A DNA stretch of 51,068 nt from Lachnospiraceae bacterium (GTDB lineage: Bacteria > Bacillota > Clostridia > Lachnospirales > Lachnospiraceae): positions 1 through 51,068 of the forward strand of contig JAIDHX010000047.1 of assembly GCA_029053015.1 (NCBI GenBank). The letters are read 5' to 3'. The notes beneath the pieces were generated by a model. It was not told the DNA's origin, did no database searches, and was given only the letters and a program-made list of their open reading frames with translations. The translations under genes and the position numbers were made by a program. This document shows positions 33,263 to 41,236 of this stretch, in pieces; within the stretch, counting starts at the first letter, position 1, and every line of letters starts with the position of its first letter.

Positions 33263-34229
33263 CCTTTTGCCCTAAGTTTTCCCGTTTTTGCCTTATTCTA
33301 TAGCTGATTCCCCGCTCCAAATCAATAGTGTGAAGACTGACCCGGTTCTTTCTGTCTCCCACACCGGTATAGATATCCACCAGACAGGCGACACCTTTCA
33401 CCTGTCCGCCGCTCAAGGAAATTGCCGTGCTCAGTCTGTCCAGCTCGCAGGACATGTGAAACACATCCCGCACAATGATATACTCCATATCCGGTCGAAA
33501 TCTGCCATTCTGTGCTTCCTCACATTGCACTTTAGTACCAAGGAACACCGCCAATGCTTTTGCAATCGGTATGGCGGGCGGATTGTCCGGCACAAAGCAT
33601 AGCTTATCCCTGTTTTTTCCAAAAGGTTCTACCATACCCTTCTCTACCAGCCGCATGGCAAGCCTGTAAAAAAAGTAATAGAGGCAGTTTTCTCCATCCT
33701 GCAAAAGCCTGTCTATCTGAAAGGTTTTCCCCTTCGGACTCTCCTCCATCAAAATCATCAGATTGTCCATATGGATATCATAGATTGCCTTCTCGCACAA
33801 TGCCGCCTGGCGGATGTCCCGCGCACTGCTCGACGGCGACACTTCGCAAAACCATCCGCCGCCTTCTGCCTGCTCTCTCTGCATGGTAATTCCTTTTTTC
33901 TCCAGCCCCTTCTCCAGACGAATTCCGGTTTCTTCCACAACATTCATCAGATAAACCGTGTTCTTCCTTCTGTGCAAACGCTCCAGGGTTTCCTGAATAT
34001 CTTTTTCTCTATCGCTCTGCTTCTGAAAAACGCCTCCGAAGTCTATAAACAGCCTCTCGTTTTGGATATCCGCTTCGGCAATCCGCTGTATAATCCCTGC
34101 CTCCACCGGTTCCTCCTGCCAAATGCAGTCCGTTCCCTTCCAGACACTTTTCTCGGCATGTGTAATAACCTGCTCCCCATGCAGGTTCACATAATAATCT
34201 GTATTTGAATTCAACAATGAATATAACAT
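33243..34229 (-). CDS. Phosphoribosyltransferase-like protein of unknown role
   Basis: A 328-residue soluble protein. The N-terminal 200 residues are not recognised. The C-terminal 120 have the order of a type I PRTase: PAIPIAKALAVFLGTKV, then YIIVRDVFHMSCELDRLS in place of the PRPP loop, then GGQVKGVACLVDIYTG. The PRPP loop lacks the usual acidic pair and Thr-Gly, so PRPP binding is doubtful. The ATG at 34229 has AGGAGGAG at 6-7 nt. The frame stays open for 44 more codons upstream to an ATG without a site, so a longer protein cannot be excluded. A long structured leader precedes it. It lies between the pseB-like gene and fkp. No function can be assigned; a regulatory or nucleotide-linked role is speculation. 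Confidence 0.65.
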   Translation of the reverse strand: MLYSLLNSNTDYYVNLHGEQVITHAEKSVWKGTDCIWQEEPVEAGIIQRIAEADIQNERLFIDFGGVFQKQSDREKDIQETLERLHRRKNTVYLMNVVEETGIRLEKGLEKKGITMQREQAEGGGWFCEVSPSSSARDIRQAALCEKAIYDIHMDNLMILMEESPKGKTFQIDRLLQDGENCLYYFFYRLAMRLVEKGMVEPFGKNRDKLCFVPDNPPAIPIAKALAVFLGTKVQCEEAQNGRFRPDMEYIIVRDVFHMSCELDRLSTAISLSGGQVKGVACLVDIYTGVGDRKNRVSLHTIDLERGISYRIRQKRENLGQKDDFWKR

Positions 34230-34256
34230 GCAAACTCCTCCTCTTGGCAAAATAAA

Positions 34257-34333
34257 ACAGCATAATTTCAGAAATGACGGAAACGCTTCGCTTCCTGCAA
34301 GCTGCTGTCTCATCTTTCCAAAATTTATGCTGT
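34257..34333 (-). promoter_or_regulatory. Structured leader, possible attenuator, before the PRTase-like gene
   Basis: ACAGCATAA (34257-34265) pairs with TTATGCTGT (34325-34333), a perfect 9-bp closing stem. Inside are GGAAA/TTTCC and GCTT/AAGC pairs. On the minus strand the 3' arm is followed by TTTATTTTG and then the ribosome binding site, so it could stop transcription or block translation. It is not a riboswitch class I recognise. Confidence 0.45.
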
Positions 34334-34339
34334 TCAGCC

Positions 34340-34368
34340 TGTCGATTTTATTTTTCGACATTTTATCA
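34340..34368 (-). promoter_or_regulatory. Candidate promoter with overlapping inverted repeat before the PRTase-like gene
   Basis: Minus-strand TGATAAAAT (34360-34368) is an extended -10-like element without a clear -35. It touches the inverted repeat TGTCGA/TCGACA (34340-34345 and 34355-34360), an operator-like position. Confidence 0.35.
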
Positions 34369-34430
34369 CAATTTTTCGTTAAAAATATATTTTACTATGC
34401 AAGAGTAGAAATTTTTTGATATATTCGCCT

Positions 34431-35423
34431 CTATTCCCCTTTCATCGCGGAAAGCAGCTCCCTTATCTGCTCCACGGAAAGCCACTCGCTGTTATTTCCT
34501 GAACTATAGGAAAATCCCTCCGGCACCTTTTTACCGGTAGGTACTGCCCGCTTATGCTCGCTCCATACCATCTGCGGATAAATAATGAAATGCTTGTCAT
34601 ATTCATAGGTGTTCGGCGCATCCTCCACCGTCACCATGATTTCATGCAGCTTCTCGCCCTCGCGGATTCCGACTTCTTTCGTCGCCATGCCGGGCGCCAT
34701 CGCCTCCGCCAAATCCGTTATCTTGAAGGAAGGAATCTTGGAGATAAAGGTCTCTCCGCCCTTTGCCTCCTCCAGCGCCTTAATAACCAGTTCCACGCCC
34801 TGCTGCAGGCTAATCCAGAAACGGGTCATGCGATAGTCCGTGACGGGAAGCTCCGTACCGCCGTTTTTTAAAATAGAATCAAAGAACGGAATGACTGAGC
34901 CCCGGCTGCCTGCCACATTGCCGTAACGCACGATGGAAAAACTGATGTCCCTTGCGCCCGCATATGCATTGGCCGCAATAAAAAGCTTATCCGAAACCAG
35001 TTTTGTGCCGCCATACAGATTGACCGGATTCACCGCCTTATCGGTAGAAAGCGCCACCACTTTCTTTACATTGGTATCCAGACAGGCGTCAATTACATTC
35101 TGCGCGCCGTTGACATTAGTTTTAATCGCCTCAGCCGGATTGTATTCACATGCCGGCACCTGCTTTAAGGCCGCCGCATGGATCACATAGTCAACGCCGT
35201 CAAGCGCCCTTGTCAGCCTCTCCCTGTCCCTGACGTCACCGATAAAGAAGCGGAGTTTATCTGCATAGGGCTTAAACTCGTTCTGCATAATAAACTGTTT
35301 AAACTCATCGCGGGAATAGATGATGATTTTTTTCGGGTTATAATGTTCTAATACGTATCTTGTAAATGCCTTGCCGAATGTGCCTGTGCCTCCGGTGACC
35401 AATATTGCTTTGTCGTTTAACAT
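34431..35423 (-). CDS. pseB: UDP-GlcNAc 4,6-dehydratase (PseB/CapE-type)
   Basis: An SDR enzyme of 330 residues from the inverting UDP-GlcNAc 4,6-dehydratase group. These enzymes make UDP-2-acetamido-2,6-dideoxy-4-keto-L-hexose for pseudaminic acid or L-FucNAc routes. Motifs: LVTGGTGTFGKAFTRYVL (NADP site), IYSRDEFKQ, HAAALKQVPACEYNP, STDKAVNPVNLYGGTK (catalytic Lys with Asp-Lys in place of the usual Tyr region) and RYGNVAGSRGSVIPFF. The ATG at 35423 is at the family N-terminus; the site AAAGG is about 13 nt away. It is monocistronic from its own promoter or reads on into the PRTase-like gene. PseC, PseH, CapF and CapG partners were not seen, so the final sugar is open; the gene symbol is tentative. 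Confidence 0.88.
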   Translation of the reverse strand: MLNDKAILVTGGTGTFGKAFTRYVLEHYNPKKIIIYSRDEFKQFIMQNEFKPYADKLRFFIGDVRDRERLTRALDGVDYVIHAAALKQVPACEYNPAEAIKTNVNGAQNVIDACLDTNVKKVVALSTDKAVNPVNLYGGTKLVSDKLFIAANAYAGARDISFSIVRYGNVAGSRGSVIPFFDSILKNGGTELPVTDYRMTRFWISLQQGVELVIKALEEAKGGETFISKIPSFKITDLAEAMAPGMATKEVGIREGEKLHEIMVTVEDAPNTYEYDKHFIIYPQMVWSEHKRAVPTGKKVPEGFSYSSGNNSEWLSVEQIRELLSAMKGE

Positions 35424-35484
35424 GTTTATGACCGTACCTTTCTTTTCATCTGTTTTTACTGTTATAGTGTATCCAATGAAGTTG

Positions 35485-35513
35485 ATTATAGCATTATCTT
35501 GGGGAAAAGTCAT
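35485..35513 (-). promoter_or_regulatory. Promoter of the pseB-like gene (shared 29-nt pattern)
   Basis: ATGACTTTT, four bases, AAGATAATGC, TATAAT (35485-35490) on the minus strand. It is identical to the fkp promoter except for the four bases after ATGACTTTT. Confidence 0.82.
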
Positions 35514-35520
35514 CTCTTTT

Positions 35521-36570
35521 TCAGTCAATCCAGTTTACTTCATACGGATATTCGCTGACCATTCGTCTCATGCCTTCAAAATAGGCATCTATGTTTTCCA
35601 TCGTAATTTCTTTATTGCCGCTCATAACGGAATCAAAAATATACCGGTTTACCTGCGGTGTATGGTGGCAGACGTCGCGATAATTGTCTAAATCCGTAAT
35701 AATCTCTTCTTCATCCTGAAAGGCAAATATTCTTACATTTTCATACTGTAGCAGCCTGTTCATGGAATATTCATATATTTCGAGGATTCCCTCCGCACGC
35801 CCGCTTAATACCTGCTCTTCCCAGTACAGGATGCTGTACGGCGGATAAAAAATAACAAACTCCGTTTCCGGATGCGCCTCTATCACCGGAATGATGTGAT
35901 TGAGGTTGTCCTCACAATTCGCATACTCTTCCTGCCAGTCATACCCCTCCTGCGTTTTCTCCCGCAGGCTCTCCACATATTCCCTGCAGCCTTCCTTTAC
36001 GATTTCCGCCGAGAAAAGTTCCGGCTCCTCCCAAGTATACGCATCATCCAGCTTTGGCTGGTTGTTCGTCAGTTTCTCCAGCACCCTTCCTACGGACATC
36101 CAGAACACATCGTTGTTCCACAAATACTCCGTATCATCCCACCATACGTTTCGATACAGATAGGCGGGCTGCTCCACATATCTTTGGCTCGCATCCGAAG
36201 TCAGCTGGTAATCATTTACATCCATTAAAATATATTTTACTTCATTCCCGCTTTCATACATCTTATCCAGAACAGTTCTGATGTCCAGGCTGCGGGCGCC
36301 TGAATAGGATAATTTCACGGCATGCAGCCCCATTTCCTCAAACCAGGAAACCCGAAAATTCTCCGTCATACTTGTACCGACAATGGCGGAATCATATTGA
36401 AAGTGCGATGCCACGCCCGGCATCTGGTATACCTGATTGAACAAATACGGCGCAGTTCCGCCCACCGGGGCATGATAATGATAAAGCGGGTCAATTACCA
36501 AGTCAAATCCACCTATCAGAATCAGGAGAGAGAATACAACTGCAAAAAATTCTATAAAAAACCTTTTCAT
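35521..36570 (-). CDS. SGNH/AlgJ-like partner of the MBOAT acyltransferase
   Basis: A 349-residue exported protein with one N-terminal membrane segment (about 5-27). The outer domain looks SGNH-like: AIVGTSMTENF (Ser nucleophile region), ILMDVNDYQ, FVIFYPPYS and DLDNYRDVCHHT at the Asp/His block. The gene is 12 bp downstream of an MBOAT gene. MBOAT plus SGNH pairs acylate extracellular glycans, as AlgI with AlgJ/AlgX and DltB with DltD do. That pairing is the best evidence for the role: transfer of an acyl group, probably acetyl, to the surface polysaccharide. AGGAGG is 8 nt before the ATG. Confidence 0.78.
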   Translation of the reverse strand: MKRFFIEFFAVVFSLLILIGGFDLVIDPLYHYHAPVGGTAPYLFNQVYQMPGVASHFQYDSAIVGTSMTENFRVSWFEEMGLHAVKLSYSGARSLDIRTVLDKMYESGNEVKYILMDVNDYQLTSDASQRYVEQPAYLYRNVWWDDTEYLWNNDVFWMSVGRVLEKLTNNQPKLDDAYTWEEPELFSAEIVKEGCREYVESLREKTQEGYDWQEEYANCEDNLNHIIPVIEAHPETEFVIFYPPYSILYWEEQVLSGRAEGILEIYEYSMNRLLQYENVRIFAFQDEEEIITDLDNYRDVCHHTPQVNRYIFDSVMSGNKEITMENIDAYFEGMRRMVSEYPYEVNWID

Positions 36571-36582
36571 GCCTGTATCCTC

Positions 36583-38064
36583 CTAAAAATTAAAGTACAA
36601 AAATGTGGAAACCTTGGTAAACGTCATAATACACAGCACTGCTGCAAATCCCCAGACCACACCTTCACCGCGATAATGCTTTCTGCTGTCTGCTATTCGG
36701 TGGGAAGAGGGCGCTGCAAAAACCACAAGCAATGCCGCTATAATCCCGATAATTGTCACCGCAAGGGCAATTCCGTCAAACAACGGCGTCCCCCATGATA
36801 TATTTTCCAACATGAATTTCGGGTTATCGCCCAGAAAAGCATAACACAAATCCATATTATGAACAGCAAAACCGCCCGTCAGAAGACTTTTAAAGATTCT
36901 GCCTGCCTGATGGGTTCCTTCTGCCCGAAACAATACCCAGGCTATATTTACAAACAAAAACGTAATGAAACCGGTAAGCGCTTTCGGCAGCTTATCCATA
37001 CAAACATGAAACAATCTGTGAAAAACAAGCGCAGCTCCATGCAGCAGTCCCCAAAGAACAAATGTCCACGCTGCCCCGTGCCATAAACCGCTTAAGGCAA
37101 ACACTATCATAGTGTTGATGCAGGTTCTTATGATTCCTTTTCGGCTTCCTCCCAGCGGAATATACACATATTTTGTAAAAAACTGCGTCATCGTCATATG
37201 CCAGCGTTTCCAGAAATCAGCTATGGAAGACGCTTTATAAGGCGAATCAAAGTTCACCGGAATATCGATTCCAAACAGTTTTCCCAATCCAATCGCCATA
37301 TCACTATAGCCGCTGAAATCAAAATATATTTGTAACGTGTAGGAAAGTATAATCAATATTGTTTCCCAGACACTCCATCTCATGGCACCGGCATACCCCA
37401 GAGATACCACCTGTCCAAACCGGTCCGCAACCATTGTCTTTTTGAAAAGCCCTATCACAAAATACTTCAGCCCGCTTTCAAATCTTTCCATATCGGGCTT
37501 CCATCTGCTTTTTTCCGATAGCTGCGGAATCATATCTTTATGTAACACAATGGGGCCTGCAACCAATTGCGGGAAAAAAGCCACAAACACACCATAATCC
37601 AGCAGGGTATATTTCCCGGTTTCCCCTTTGTAGCAGTCTACCAGAAAAGAAATCTGCTGAAACGTAAAAAAACTGATTCCCAACGGCAGTATAATGTTTC
37701 GCAAATTAAAATCCGTGCGGAATACCTTGTTGACATTATGTATGAAAAAATTGAAGTATTTAAAATAAAACAAGACAAACAAATTGGCTGCCACACCTGC
37801 AATGACAATCCCTTTTCGCAGCCATCCCTTCTTTGCGCCATCGGGCAGAAGCATTTGCATGATCTTGTATAAAACATAGTTTCCTGCCATGCTTCCCAAA
37901 AGAAGAATCAAGTATGCCGGATTATAATATCCATAAAAGATAAGGGAACTGAGAAAAAGCAATATTTTTGCACTGTTGTGCAAGGAGGCTTTATGCAGAC
38001 AATAATACCCCAGCAACACTATGGGCAAAAATACAAATAGAAATATCTGGGTATTAAACAGCAT
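36583..38064 (-). CDS. MBOAT-family O-acyltransferase
   Basis: A 493-residue polytopic membrane protein with roughly eleven membrane segments. Family marks are FNTQIFLFVFLPIVLLGYY, LPLGISFFTFQQISFLVDCYKG, FFPQLVAGPI, DFWKRWHMTMTQFFTKYVYIPLGGSR and FALSGLWHGAAWTFVLWG with the catalytic His. It moves acyl groups across the membrane for transfer to glycans outside. Very like AlgI/DltB in length and order. It begins a two-gene unit with the SGNH partner under the shared-type promoter. Neither DltA nor DltC is present, so alanylation is less likely than acetylation. Confidence 0.94.
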   Translation of the reverse strand: MLFNTQIFLFVFLPIVLLGYYCLHKASLHNSAKILLFLSSLIFYGYYNPAYLILLLGSMAGNYVLYKIMQMLLPDGAKKGWLRKGIVIAGVAANLFVLFYFKYFNFFIHNVNKVFRTDFNLRNIILPLGISFFTFQQISFLVDCYKGETGKYTLLDYGVFVAFFPQLVAGPIVLHKDMIPQLSEKSRWKPDMERFESGLKYFVIGLFKKTMVADRFGQVVSLGYAGAMRWSVWETILIILSYTLQIYFDFSGYSDMAIGLGKLFGIDIPVNFDSPYKASSIADFWKRWHMTMTQFFTKYVYIPLGGSRKGIIRTCINTMIVFALSGLWHGAAWTFVLWGLLHGAALVFHRLFHVCMDKLPKALTGFITFLFVNIAWVLFRAEGTHQAGRIFKSLLTGGFAVHNMDLCYAFLGDNPKFMLENISWGTPLFDGIALAVTIIGIIAALLVVFAAPSSHRIADSRKHYRGEGVVWGFAAVLCIMTFTKVSTFLYFNF

Positions 38065-38163
38065 TTCTTACGTTTCCTCCATTCAGGCTTTCTCTACGGT
38101 ATATTGACAAACTTCTTCCGTGTAATCTTCCGGTATTTTACATACCATATGGTCAACAAAAAG

Positions 38164-38192
38164 ATTATATCACGATAGCCGGCAAAAGTCAT
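38164..38192 (-). promoter_or_regulatory. Promoter of the MBOAT/SGNH unit (shared pattern)
   Basis: ATGACTTTT, GCCGGCTATCGTGA, TATAAT (38164-38169) on the minus strand. The spacing is identical to the fkp and pseB-like promoters although the spacer sequence is different. Confidence 0.8.
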
Positions 38193-38204
38193 TCCAAAAC
38201 ATGT

Positions 38205-39995
38205 TTACTCTACCGCCTCATACAGCACAAACTTCTCGTTGGAAAAGGTTATTTTATAATGATAGTCTTTTATAAACTGTACTATCATGGCTAATTTAGG
38301 GTCGCCTGCGGCCGAAAATTCCGACAATGTATCGGCATCCGCCGCACAGTCTTTGCTCAGAATGACAATGGGCAGTTCTTTGTCTCCTGCCAGTTCCGCC
38401 TCCATTTTCTCTATCGCCGCCGCCATCGCTTCTGTACTGTAGGATGCCAGGTCGCTCCAGGGATTGAAAGCGGAGGGGAGTTCTAGATAGAAGCTGAGGG
38501 AGGGAATGTAACCATACAGGATAACCTCTCTTCCCATCAGTTGGTTATCTGCAATGTAGGCACTGATTTCCTGAAGCCAGCGGGCTCTTTCTTCGCTCAT
38601 GCGGATTCCTTTTAATACGGCGTTATTTTCCACTTTGGCAGCCGTGCTTTTTATGCCCGTCGCCTCTGCAAAGACAAATCTTGTGCCAAACCCGATGCTT
38701 TGGAAGAAGAAAATAGCAGTGAACATCATGGCAAGCGTTTTTAATGGCAAGACCAGAGGAATTTTCCACTCCGCTTGATACCTGCATAGTCTGTAGAGAT
38801 TCCACAGGACATAGGGCGCCGCCAGAAAGAGATTGTTAAAACTGGTAAAAAGTCCGTTGTTACTGCCAATGGAGGTAAGAAGTACCGACAAAAAAATCAG
38901 ACCCGCCAGCAGCTTCTCCTTCTTTTCCGTCTTTCTCCCGAATACCCGCACCAGACACACAACAAGGGTCAGCATCAAAAACAGGGTTGCCGGTTTTTGC
39001 ATGGAACTGTATTCGTCAAACCGCAGGTCGCAGAAAAGACTGTTGCTCTGCGCATCCTTTCGGGTGTACAGCCATACTGCCGCTGCCGCCGCAAATACCG
39101 CGCAGGCAGCCTTTTTTACCCATCTGAAGGACTTTGGAAGCACCATGCAGACGATAATGCCCGGGATTGCAAAAAACAAAATCCGATTCACCCAGTACAG
39201 ATTCTCAATATACTCGGAAAACATTCTGTACAGCATGGAAGAAGCCTTGTAATCCGTGGCAGTTTCCGTCATGGCAAACAGCCGCTTAATCCCCTCCACA
39301 TAGCTTGACAGACCATAACGCAGGGACAGAAAACCCAGCCAGAAAAAAACAGCGCCGAGATAGCCCAGCATACAAAAAGCGGTCTCCTGCAAAACCTTTT
39401 TCCACTTTTTGCGGCAAATCACGGCATATGCCCATACCCCCACTATCATGGCGGCCTCGGGCAGATTGGAAAAACGGACAAATATGTTGGTTCCCAGCAT
39501 CACACCGGCAAGTATCAGATAGCGGTTCTTTTCCTGTAAAAGGCCTTCATACAAAAACAGCACGCCCGCAAGAAACAGCACATAGGTCAGATAATTGTAC
39601 AAAAGCGCCGTCGGGCAGAAGCACAGGCTGACCGCCGCAAATTCTCCCACAAACACCACGCCTGCCGGTATCTTCACCCGCCTTGTCAGAAACAGGTACG
39701 ATATAAGCGCCAGCAGACTCGTAAACAGCCCCGTGTACAAATTCATAAAAAGAAGGGTATGCCCGCCGGGAAGCAGCGTAAAAAAATGTCCCACCACATT
39801 GGCAAGATACGTGGAAAAAAGCCACATGGAATCCATATGCTCCAGTCCCATGTACCTGAAATTGGCATAATTATAGCCCGTATCCCACAAGTCCAGCCCC
39901 CAGTAAATGTGGCGGAGCGGATACAGGAACAGTATCAATGGAAATATATAATTGCAGCATATCCGATAAAATCGGGATTCCTTCCACTTGTTCAT
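38205..39995 (-). CDS. Large polytopic membrane protein, GT-C-like
   Basis: A 596-residue membrane protein with about twelve membrane segments and a soluble C-terminal domain of about 130 residues (LQEISAYIADNQLMGREVIL). The first outer loop, YWGLDLWDTGYNYANF, has the acidic position expected of GT-C enzymes that use polyprenyl-phosphate sugars. The ATG at 39995 has GAGG at 6 nt; an ATG four codons earlier overlaps the stop of the upstream gene (ATGA). It ends the operon that begins at 48169. It could glycosylate the chain outside the membrane or act as a Wzy-like polymerase. I cannot choose between these. Confidence 0.7.
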   Translation of the reverse strand: MNKWKESRFYRICCNYIFPLILFLYPLRHIYWGLDLWDTGYNYANFRYMGLEHMDSMWLFSTYLANVVGHFFTLLPGGHTLLFMNLYTGLFTSLLALISYLFLTRRVKIPAGVVFVGEFAAVSLCFCPTALLYNYLTYVLFLAGVLFLYEGLLQEKNRYLILAGVMLGTNIFVRFSNLPEAAMIVGVWAYAVICRKKWKKVLQETAFCMLGYLGAVFFWLGFLSLRYGLSSYVEGIKRLFAMTETATDYKASSMLYRMFSEYIENLYWVNRILFFAIPGIIVCMVLPKSFRWVKKAACAVFAAAAAVWLYTRKDAQSNSLFCDLRFDEYSSMQKPATLFLMLTLVVCLVRVFGRKTEKKEKLLAGLIFLSVLLTSIGSNNGLFTSFNNLFLAAPYVLWNLYRLCRYQAEWKIPLVLPLKTLAMMFTAIFFFQSIGFGTRFVFAEATGIKSTAAKVENNAVLKGIRMSEERARWLQEISAYIADNQLMGREVILYGYIPSLSFYLELPSAFNPWSDLASYSTEAMAAAIEKMEAELAGDKELPIVILSKDCAADADTLSEFSAAGDPKLAMIVQFIKDYHYKITFSNEKFVLYEAVE

Positions 39996-40003
39996 ATTTT
40001 GCC

Positions 40004-41161
40004 TCATACTTTAATCACAAGCCCGTCCAGCCATTGCTGCAGGCTTCGATAAGCGCCTATATGGGAGAGCAGCAGATGCAGACCCCGAAACAAAAGACTT
40101 CTCAGCACGTCAAGCAGGATACCGATGACAAATACCAGCACAGCGGCAAGCAGGGTATACAACACCAGCATAATGCTGCCATTCGGTTTTCCCAGCACCG
40201 CATAGAGCCATTCCTGCCATTCATAACGGATTGCAATATGCTCATGCCAGAGATAAACGCCCAGCGTATATGGCGCAATCCGGCAGCCAAAGCGGCTAAA
40301 CGCCCCATCCTTTATTTTGATATGGCAGAACAAACAGAAAAACGCAGCCGACGCAAGCAGCGTCAGAATATGGTTATAATTGTAACTGACCGTCAGCATA
40401 TTACTCAGTTTTCCTGTCCGCAGATACAAAAACCGCAGAGCCAGTGTAAGCGTAAAAATCCCCACAGCCGACGCCAGATAAACCAGAAGCGAACGCCATA
40501 CATTTTTAAAAAACGGCACGCCATACAGTCTGATGTACGCAGCCACTAAAAACACGCACATATACCAGATACAGTCATATCCCTGCATATCCGTAGAAAG
40601 CGGAATCGGCACAACCGATTTTACAACGCAAACCACGAAAATCAGCAGCGACAATACAATCTGAAACTGCTTTTTCGTCAGCTTCTTTACCCCCTGTGCC
40701 AGCAGGGGCATAAACAGATACATAAAGAAATACGCCGTCATAAACCAGTAATGGTTTGTGGAAACCGGCAGGCAAAGCGTCGCCAGATAGTAAATGGAAA
40801 AGCCCTCCTCAGGCAGATATCCAAAAGCAGCAGCAGTCAAGCCTATGGTAATGCTGTAAAACAAAACCTGCAAAAAAAGCTGCAGGAGACGTTTTACCCT
40901 AAAAGAGCCCTCAATCAAAAAATAACCGCTCAGCAGCATATAGACATTCAGAGAGCCAATTGCCAGCGCCTCCATACCCCATGCCACATATCCCGTCTGC
41001 GGCAGTGACGGCTCTGTCAGCTCTGTCAGCCAGCCGCCTTTCCCTAAAAAATGCAGCACAACAATCAGAAGCATGGCTGCAATCCGTAAAAGCTCGAGAT
41101 TTGCCATCCTTTCCTTTGAGGAATTATGCGGTTGTTTTGTGATTGCCTGAGTTTTACTCAT
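40004..41161 (-). CDS. Acyltransferase-3 family membrane O-acyltransferase
   Basis: A 385-residue acyltransferase-3 (OafA/WecH-like) protein with about ten membrane segments. NLELLRIAAMLLIVVLHFLG contains the conserved Arg-His pair of the first segment. SLNVYMLLSGYFLIEGSFRVKRL and YTLGVYLWHEH are also typical. These enzymes O-acetylate sugars using a cytoplasmic acyl donor. The ATG at 41161 has AAGG at about 12 nt, a weak spacing; an internal ATG (MANLELL) is an alternative. It lies between the AsnB-like gene and the GT-C-like gene. Together with the MBOAT pair it gives the locus two independent acylation systems. Confidence 0.88.
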   Translation of the reverse strand: MSKTQAITKQPHNSSKERMANLELLRIAAMLLIVVLHFLGKGGWLTELTEPSLPQTGYVAWGMEALAIGSLNVYMLLSGYFLIEGSFRVKRLLQLFLQVLFYSITIGLTAAAFGYLPEEGFSIYYLATLCLPVSTNHYWFMTAYFFMYLFMPLLAQGVKKLTKKQFQIVLSLLIFVVCVVKSVVPIPLSTDMQGYDCIWYMCVFLVAAYIRLYGVPFFKNVWRSLLVYLASAVGIFTLTLALRFLYLRTGKLSNMLTVSYNYNHILTLLASAAFFCLFCHIKIKDGAFSRFGCRIAPYTLGVYLWHEHIAIRYEWQEWLYAVLGKPNGSIMLVLYTLLAAVLVFVIGILLDVLRSLLFRGLHLLLSHIGAYRSLQQWLDGLVIKV

Positions 41162-41236
41162 TTTTTGCTTTTTCCTTTTCACACTATGGATTTTCTTTCC
41201 TATACTCAAATCCACTTTGAAATACACTCGCCGCGC

